Source of the DNA: Paragorgia papillata
Lineage: Eukaryota > Cnidaria > Anthozoa > Scleralcyonacea > Coralliidae
Assembly (NCBI GenBank): GCA_035771165.1
Contig: JAWNZC010000446.1
Span: 1,612,001-1,676,000, forward strand
Direction: 5' to 3'
DNA: 64,000 nucleotides
This document shows positions 58,017-64,000 of the stretch, one piece after another. The position numbers and the translations under genes are program-made. Numbering within the stretch: the first letter of the stretch is position 1; each line of letters begins with the position of its first letter. Under the pieces are notes generated by a model, which was not told where the DNA came from, ran no database searches, and saw only the letters and a list, made by a program, of their open reading frames with translations.

Positions 58017-58463
58017 TTACGATTTATGATAAACGTGTTTCTTGGCAGGCATTTGGGTATGTTTTGGTCTAGACGTTACAGTGCCGTTGTTTGTAAAAAC
58101 TTTTTGATTGTTTTGTTTATGGCCATGTGGCTTTCGAATGTGTGATTTTTTCTTGTCATCGTCGTACTCGTCATTGTCTTCATCGTCATCGTTGTTATAA
58201 TCTTCGTCATCATATGCATAATGGTGAAAATGACTCCTCCTTGGAGATTCATCATCAATATTGTATCCGGTTGGCCTAAAACCAAGACTATGGGCCAGTT
58301 GATATCTTTCCATTCCTCCTCTGTATTCATCTAGATCATCAACATTAGGCAGTCCAAATCCTGCGTTAGGTGGGGCGTAACCATGTCTTACTTCAGGAAG
58401 TTGGTTTGATCCAGCAAAACTAAAATTTAATAAAAAAAAACCCCAAAACATTCTTAATATCAT
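58017..58463 (-). CDS. Small Asp- and His-rich, probably secreted protein
   Basis: A 148-aa minus-strand frame. The N terminus (MILRMFWGFFLLNFSFAGSN) looks like a signal peptide, then a Pro/Gly/Tyr-rich part (RHGYAPPNAGFGLPNVDDLD), a strongly acidic stretch around residues 83-103 (DDEDYNN, EDNDEYDDD), and a basic His/Lys tail (RKPHGHKQNN ... HVYHKS). No known domain. The codons for residues 8-16 read TTTTTTTTTATTAAATTTTAG, which resembles a splice acceptor, so the true exon may begin at about 58416 with its signal peptide in an unrecognised upstream exon. Acidic secreted proteins of this type occur in extracellular and mineral matrices, but nothing beyond composition supports that here. Confidence 0.6.
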   Translation of the reverse strand: MILRMFWGFFLLNFSFAGSNQLPEVRHGYAPPNAGFGLPNVDDLDEYRGGMERYQLAHSLGFRPTGYNIDDESPRRSHFHHYAYDDEDYNNDDDEDNDEYDDDKKKSHIRKPHGHKQNNQKVFTNNGTVTSRPKHTQMPAKKHVYHKS

Positions 58464-58936
58464 TACACCATTTATTCGTTTACCGTAAAAATATTACAAA
58501 GAAAAATTTACCAAAAATTTATAAGGTGATGAGGAAACCCAAAGAGGAACTTTCTCCAAGTCTCTCTAGTCTGTGCACTCCCACGACATGTGGTTAATGC
58601 ACGGTATACGGTATATCAGACTTAACGAGGCTGAGATACTTAACAAATAGATTACACTTTTCCGTGCGTATGTACTGTAATAGATCACAGATGTCACAGC
58701 GTGTAAAGAACAAAAAAGTACAACACATATGGAAAATGCAATCTATTTGTTTTATACAATAAAAATTCAGGTGTGTTTATTTAAGGATTTTTGGGGCATG
58801 AAAAAAGAAAAACAAGTCTGCTGATGTGATCTGACGTGATTTGACGCCATCTGTGTGTATAAAAATGCACATATAACTCATTCTTGTCCGGCCGAAAACC
58901 AGTCACAGCAGGTGATCTTGGCAATTTGTGAATTAA
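58464..58936. other. Intergenic, no gene recognised
   Basis: Possible 5' region of the gene at 58017-58463. No clear upstream exon was found on the minus strand. Confidence 0.4.
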
Positions 58937-60811
58937 AGTGTCACTGAGACGAAATTTTTACCCCTACTTTTTTCTCTATGAGCCTAAAGTGCATGTATCG
59001 AAGACTTACCAAACGAAGTTTCATGCTGATATTCGGAAAAGTAAAGCAGATATTGACGAAAGAAATACGCAAATTCGCGGCCGCCATTAAAATGGACGTG
59101 TTTATTTGAGACTGGATCTAGGATGTCTGTGACGTCAGAGTCTCAACGCAACAAAACACTTTGTGTGATAGTAAACAAGCGTGGCTTGGAAGAATCGCTC
59201 ATTAAAATTAAATTATTCATCATGCCATCATCACGCTTTGTTGTACAAGATTGCAGCAATCAATCTGATATTAAAGCAGGAATATCCTTGCATAAGAATC
59301 CAGTTGACCAAATTGCGAAGATAGTTTGGATTAAATTTGTCCAAACGAACCAATTTTAAAGTGTCACTGAGACGAAATTTTCACCTCTCATTTTTATTTC
59401 ATCATTGTGAAGTATACCCACCTACAACCACTGATCTATATCAGTACCTACAACGTACTGTACGAAGTTTTAACTCGAAATTCAAAAAAGAGGCGCTGTC
59501 ATTGCGAGTATAGAAATCTTAAATTTGACGTGATAGCCTTGATGCTGTATTGCTGTATACAAGACGTTGTCAGTGAATGAAAAATAAAATATTCTATCAA
59601 CGCACAGTTATACAGGATTCTAGTAATGAATGAGCAGCATATAAGCCCAATTGACAAATCATACGAGCAAACTGGGTTACACGCAATTTAAACCAGACGA
59701 TTCATAGTTTGTTTCAATCAATTTTCCATGAAGATTTTTAGAGCGACCTAATTACTACAAACAAGAGTTTTTCAGCGTGGTAATGTGCCTATTATTTGAA
59801 AGACTAACAAAACATTGGAGGCAGAGCAGTCTCGAGCTCCAAGGACGTGAACCGCTGGAAAATAAGTGAATATTTCTTGTCCCCTGTTCTTATATACCAT
59901 ACCATGGTAATCATAGTTCCACTATACTTTTACTTAAGATTATAAAATATATTATGTAAGTCTAAAGCAAACGACAACGAAGGTTGCATTTGATGTATTG
60001 TATTTGTATATATAAAATACATGTATATACTAGCAACTCATTTAGTATTTTAAAACTTAAAGAAAATGCTATTAGATGTTACAAAATAAATAGCATAACT
60101 AACTCAATAAATATACAGTCTGATTTGCAAAGCAGCAAAGCGTAAATACTAATCTAAATATTTTAGGGTATCAAATGTATCAGGCATCAAATACAAGCTA
60201 GAGCCACATTACATATACATACATATTTTTATACACATTCATACCAACATAAAGATAGCGTCTCTAGCCGACTAATACTGTCTTTCTCAAGAAACCACAA
60301 CGTCAGAATTGAAATGTTGCTATATTGAAAATGTATTGTACTTTCCTTCCGCAATGTCTTGTTCCTATTGCGCGATTATCAATCTCGTCAGCCGAAGCAA
60401 TACAATCATCGTCCTGGCAAATTCCGAAACCAGATTCGTCCAAATGGGCTACCATATATACCCCAAACATATAACGGATGATTCTGTTTCAATCCATAGC
60501 CAGAAGAACAACTAAATGATGATGAATTCGACATTTTTGTTGTCAAATTATATGCGCTCTCGTTGTTTCTTCCTTAGTCACGCAAGTTTGGGTTAAGACT
60601 ATGACGTCAAACACTTCTCAGGTATCAATATTCACAGTGAAGAAAATTTTAATGGCGGACACAATTTTAAGCATTTCAAACGTTTATAACTTTAAACCTA
60701 TTTGTTTATATCGGTTTAAATTTTGTACACGGGGTATTTATATCTCAATAAAGTTCGTCGAAGTTAAATTTTCGCAAATCTTTGTGGTCGATTTTTCGTC
60801 TCAGTGACACT
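58937..60811 (+). mobile_element. Kolobok-like DNA transposon remnants (two left ends, one right end)
   Basis: AGTGTCACTGAGACGAAA follows TTAA at 58933-58936 and again at 59356-59359; the right end TTTCGTCTCAGTGACACT is at 60794-60811. The first segment (58937-59359) encodes a THAP-type fragment; the second (59360-60811) has matching outer ends but no recognisable protein. TTAA sites plus a THAP domain are the published signature of the Kolobok superfamily; assignment here is inference. Confidence 0.7.
59222..59359 (+). pseudogene. Truncated THAP-domain coding remnant
   Basis: The frame MPSSRFVVQDCSNQS ... GISLHKNPVDQ ... VWIKFVQTNQF matches the N-terminal half of THAP (C2CH) DNA-binding domains. 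The first zinc-ligand Cys is replaced by Phe (SRFVVQDC) and the C-terminal Cys-His pair is missing. The stop codon TAA is formed by the TTAA of the next transposon end, so the domain was cut off there. Confidence 0.75.
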
Positions 60812-61380
60812 ATCATTTGAATCGTTTTTACCTCTACTATTCAAATTTTGGGTTTTCGGGTCTTGTCAGACAACCCATTTTGCAAATTATGCTAATTTAT
60901 ACTAATTATTATTAAAAATATTATTATAAAATTTATAATCCAACAAAATGTTAAATATTTAACCAGAAATGACTTTACCACCAAACTTTGTTAAGTAAAA
61001 TGAAAAGCAGCATTTCACAAATTAAAATTGAAAAAATTAAAGCAATACAATAAAAAGCAAATATTATATTGATTTTTTACGATTTTCCATTGTGACCCCC
61101 CATTGTGTGCCCGCGCGCGATCATATACACTTATTTTGGAAATTTACAAATTAAATGGGATTTATGCAATAAATAATATTAAAACTAGCTGTGTGTTGTT
61201 TGGGTGGCTCCAACTCCCCCGGTTCATTGGGGCTATCTGGTCACGCAGGGCACACGTGAAGTGTCACACTCCAGTGATCAATGAATCGGGCACTGTTGAT
61301 CAGAGGCACGTGATATGTGCGTGCTTAGAAGGCTGATGCAATATCCGGAACTACGAGTCAGTGTTTCCTGGGCCCCGGGC
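60812..61380. other. Intergenic, no gene recognised
   Basis: AT-rich to about 61100, then a switch to more GC-rich sequence with short hairpins (ACACGTGAAGTGT; TGATCAATG...TTGATCA). No coding signal. Confidence 0.45.
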
Positions 61381-61459
61381 TCAGCATTGTTGGCACCGTT
61401 TCTCGAGTGGTTCTTCCCACCCTCCTCCTCACAACGTGCTATCGAGCGCCAGTGACTGC

Positions 61460-62410
61460 CTCCTTCCCCTGGTTCACCGCCAGTTACGCTTCAGTTTCTT
61501 GTCGTGGCATAAGCGCCAGTCCACATGCTCCTCGGAGTTTTAAGCTTCCGCAACTGCCAATGGGTGCTCCTCCCTTGTTACTCAGTCATTAGCTAACAGA
61601 CTCACCTGTTATTCATGTGGTTGTGCAAGCACCAATCCACATGCCTCCTGCCCTGGAGTTTGAAGCCTCCGCAACTGCTAACGGATGCACCTCCGTTAGC
61701 TAATGTTTATCACGTCTGTGCGTCCTCTACACCACTCCCACTTCCCACTGTAATCTTGGAGCATCTCTATTCCTTCACCAGATGCACCTCTGGTGTTCAG
61801 CAAGGTTCGTTCGCAGAACCTTTTGTTGCTAGCGCCGGGAGAGGGCTCTCCCAGCTTGCCAACGGTTGCTCCACCGTTGTTGCTCCATCTACTCTGTAGA
61901 AGGAGTACACTGTGAGCACAGACGCCGTGAGTCTTACTTAGACTTCAGTCTTCTTACTGCTCGAACAGTGCCAATCCACACCCCACTCCCTTTGCACGGG
62001 AGTTTGTAGCCTCTGCAACTGCCAACAGATGTGCCTCCGTTGTTACTTGGTCATTAGCTAACAGACTCACCAATGTTATTCGCATGGTGGTGCAAGCACC
62101 AATCCACATGCCTCCTGCCCTGGAGTTTGAAGCCTCCGCAACTGCTAACGGATGTGCCTCAGTTAGCTAATGTTTATCACGTCTGTGCATCCTCTACACC
62201 ACTCTCACTTCCCACTGTAATCTTGGAGCCTCTCTATTCCTTCACCAGATGCGCCTCTGGTGTTCAGCAAGGTTCGTTTGCAGAACCTTTTGTTGCTAGC
62301 GCCGGGAGAGGGCTCTCCCGGCTTGCCAATGGTTGCTACACCGTTGTTGCTCCATCTAATTTGTAGAAGGAGTAAGCTGTGAGCACAGACGCCGTGAGTC
62401 TTGCTCTCCC
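61460..62410. repeat. Tandemly duplicated hairpin array (~466-bp unit)
   Basis: Two units offset by about 466 bp (for example GCTAACAGACTCACC at 61592 and 62057; GAGCACAGACGCCGTGAGTC at 61914 and 62381). Each unit holds short hairpins at intervals of roughly 20-75 bp: GCTAACGG/CCGTTAGC (61677-61700), CACCAGA/TCTGGTG (61776-61795), AAGGTTC/GAACCTT (61802-61822), GCCGGGAGAG/CTCTCCCGGC (62301-62322), CAACGGT/ACCGTTG (61860-61879), CTCCC/GGGAG (61986-62002). Loops are often TGCACC or TGCTCC. The reading frames across it differ in content from known proteins and are not considered genes. Confidence 0.8.
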
Positions 62411-63426
62411 TGGCATGCCAGGTGATACATTAATTTGTTAGCTAATTTGTATTGTACGTTGTCTTCCTGTGTTGCTTTTTTATGTTGCTTTATGTTGCTT
62501 TCATAACATTTATGTTGCTTTTATAACCTAACTGTTCTATCTTAGACAGGATATTACTTGAACTCTCTCAGTCTTGCTGACTGGGTGATCTGCATTGCAT
62601 TTGGCGTCCAGTGTTATGCTTTAACTTTGCAGTATGTTGCAGTGTCTGCTGCAGCTGTTTCCTACACCTTTTCTATAGGTTCAGGTTTGTGCAGCCACAT
62701 CATGGGTGAGTACTTGTATTATTTACTTTCTTTCTCCACTAGTCTAGTAGTGTGAACCGTAATCCCCTGGCTGAGAGGAGTTTCTCAGTCGTGCAGGAAC
62801 ACCACTATTACCTAAATGAGTAGGATCGCGCTTCGTGTGCCAGCACCAGACTGGTCTGCCAGGCCTTGGCGACTCGCTAGCTTGGTGGTGTAATGATTGC
62901 CTGCCCGAGATGCCCACCGGGGATTGCGACCCTCCAAATTTAGTACTGTGTACGTCTATTTACTGACTTTATCCTCGCTTTATCCATGCATCCTTGTATC
63001 TCGTTATTACACAGCGCTGTTATTAAACAGAATTATACAAGAACATACGACCATAATACATCAGTAAGATCGTTTTAAGTCAGCTATTCAGATTTTAGGT
63101 TATTTTGCGTTATATTTACTCCTGTTTGCCATTACAACGCCGACAACTCTATGCAAATTTGGTTGGATAATTGCCTGATGGGCCGAGATGGTTTTCGTCA
63201 AATTTTACCAAATTATTACTAATCTACGAAATAATTACAACAAACAAATGCTTATACTTACTTTCGGAGTTGTTAGAGCCTAAATTTTCGTTGGTTTCGC
63301 TTATATATTGACAAATAAAAGCCATTTTCTTCTTGTCGATACTCGATATGCCAGTTGCATCGCGTCGGAACCACTGGTCGGAACCTTTGAAGTTTCTATC
63401 CTTGCGCATGTCGCCTCGCGCATCTT
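62411..63426. other. Moderately GC-rich region with further small hairpins, no gene recognised
   Basis: CCTGGCATGCCAGG at about 62410, TGGCTGAGAGG...TCTCAG at 62770-62790 and other short palindromes continue the style of the preceding array to about 62940. Then ordinary AT-rich sequence. Confidence 0.4.
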
Positions 63427-63730
63427 GATTCCTCGCCATCCTACGAACATCCTACGCCATCCCACGCAATCCTGGCAAGTCCCCCCGGCAGTTTGGGTTG
63501 TTACTTTGTGTTTCGCGCACGAATATGCATTAGGGTTATGGTTAGGATTGAGGTTAGGATTAGGGTAAGGATTGGGATCAGGGTTAGGATTAGGGTTAGG
63601 ATTGGGGTTGGGATTAGGGTTAGGAATAGGGTGTTTTCAGGGTCAGGGTCAAAGAATAACAAATTCGTGCGCGAAACACAAAGTAAGCACCGCGTAAGAC
63701 ATTGCGTAGGATCGCGTAGGATGGCGTCGG
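63427..63730. repeat. Foldback element with degenerate telomere-like core
   Basis: TTACTTTGTGTTTCGCGCAC (63501-63524) and its perfect 24-bp complement (63663-63686) enclose about 110 bp of imperfect TTAGGG/TTAGGATTAGGG repeats (63530-63632). Outside, CATCCTACG/CGTAGGATG-type motifs extend the pairing. An internal, not chromosome-end, array. Confidence 0.8.
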
Positions 63731-64000
63731 ATAGCGTAAAATATCGCGCCTGCGCATTGAAGAAATGCGGACAAGTTAATTGTCACTCGAGTTGGACTTC
63801 TGGTTGTATTTCTATTTTGTGGCTTGGGTAATACTTCATGGCATATCGTTATAAAGGTCTCATTTTAAAAAGGGATCATTCAGGATCATTTTAAGCCCAA
63901 GGACACAACAAATCGAAGTGATCCGTCACTGGTGACGGATGACTTATAGGGCCGGACGAGAAAGAGACATATAAGTCACGTTATTGTATGAAGTATAATA
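63731..64000. other. Window end, no gene recognised
   Basis: AT-rich sequence containing short palindromic motifs (GTCACTGGTGAC at about 63925). No coding signal. Confidence 0.4.

Noticed and set aside
61615..62366. Two similar ~95-codon plus-strand frames as a duplicated gene
   Set aside because: They follow from the DNA-level tandem duplication of the hairpin array. Codons run through perfect hairpins, and no signal, domain or splice evidence supports translation.
63530..63632. True telomere
   Set aside because: The repeats are short and degenerate, lie inside an inverted-repeat element, and unrelated sequence continues on both sides.

Overview
This is an animal nuclear-genome window, most likely from a cnidarian and probably an anthozoan. 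That is an inference from AT-rich intron-containing genes, a Penelope-like retroelement with a GIY-YIG endonuclease, tRNA-derived SINE copies, and a very high density of small inverted-repeat DNA transposons. No rRNA gene, functional tRNA gene, CRISPR array or prokaryotic operon was seen. Many apparent short reading frames lie in repeats.

Genes from left to right. 3.5-8.4 kb (minus): a large, probably membrane-anchored protein with basic and acidic low-complexity blocks and a C-terminal SGNH (GDSL) hydrolase domain; its frame is broken by one base at 4.56 kb. 14.1-16.8 kb (plus, two exons), 19.8-21.4 kb (minus, one exon) and 24.6-26.2 kb (plus, one exon): three paralogous MFSD6-like major facilitator transporters. 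31.6-35.1 kb (plus, two exons): a secreted Gly/Met-rich protein with a duplicated C-terminal module. 40.4-41.5 kb (plus): a class A GPCR. 46.9-51.3 kb (plus, six exons reconstructed here): a secreted C-type lectin with EPN/WND sugar-binding motifs. 58.0-58.5 kb (minus): a short Asp/His-rich, probably secreted protein with an uncertain start. The Gly/Met-rich, acidic and SGNH proteins could be matrix or mesoglea proteins, but only composition supports this.

Mobile DNA fills most of the rest. I recognise a hAT-like family (TIR CAACCTCGTNCCCAGG, 8-bp target duplications) with four copies, one of them inside a larger foldback repeat and itself containing a second hAT-type element. I also see TTAA-flanked elements sharing an AGTGYC...GARACGAAA terminus, one carrying a decayed THAP domain (Kolobok-like); TTA-flanked MITEs; a rearranged CR1/L2-type LINE at 55.1-57.5 kb and a LINE tail in the first MFSD6 intron; a Penelope-like GIY-YIG fragment bounded by inverted repeats in lectin intron 2; and SINE copies, one turned into a palindrome.

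The most notable non-gene signals are (i) a complete type I hammerhead ribozyme fold at 13.17-13.22 kb directly after a long structured stem, (ii) a tandemly duplicated array at about 61.5-62.4 kb made of many short hairpins with different, mutually compensated stems and similar TGCNCC loops, and (iii) a foldback at 63.4-63.7 kb whose spacer is degenerate TTAGGG-like repeat. Everything is read by eye: splice sites, homology and identity levels have not been tested by search or transcript data.
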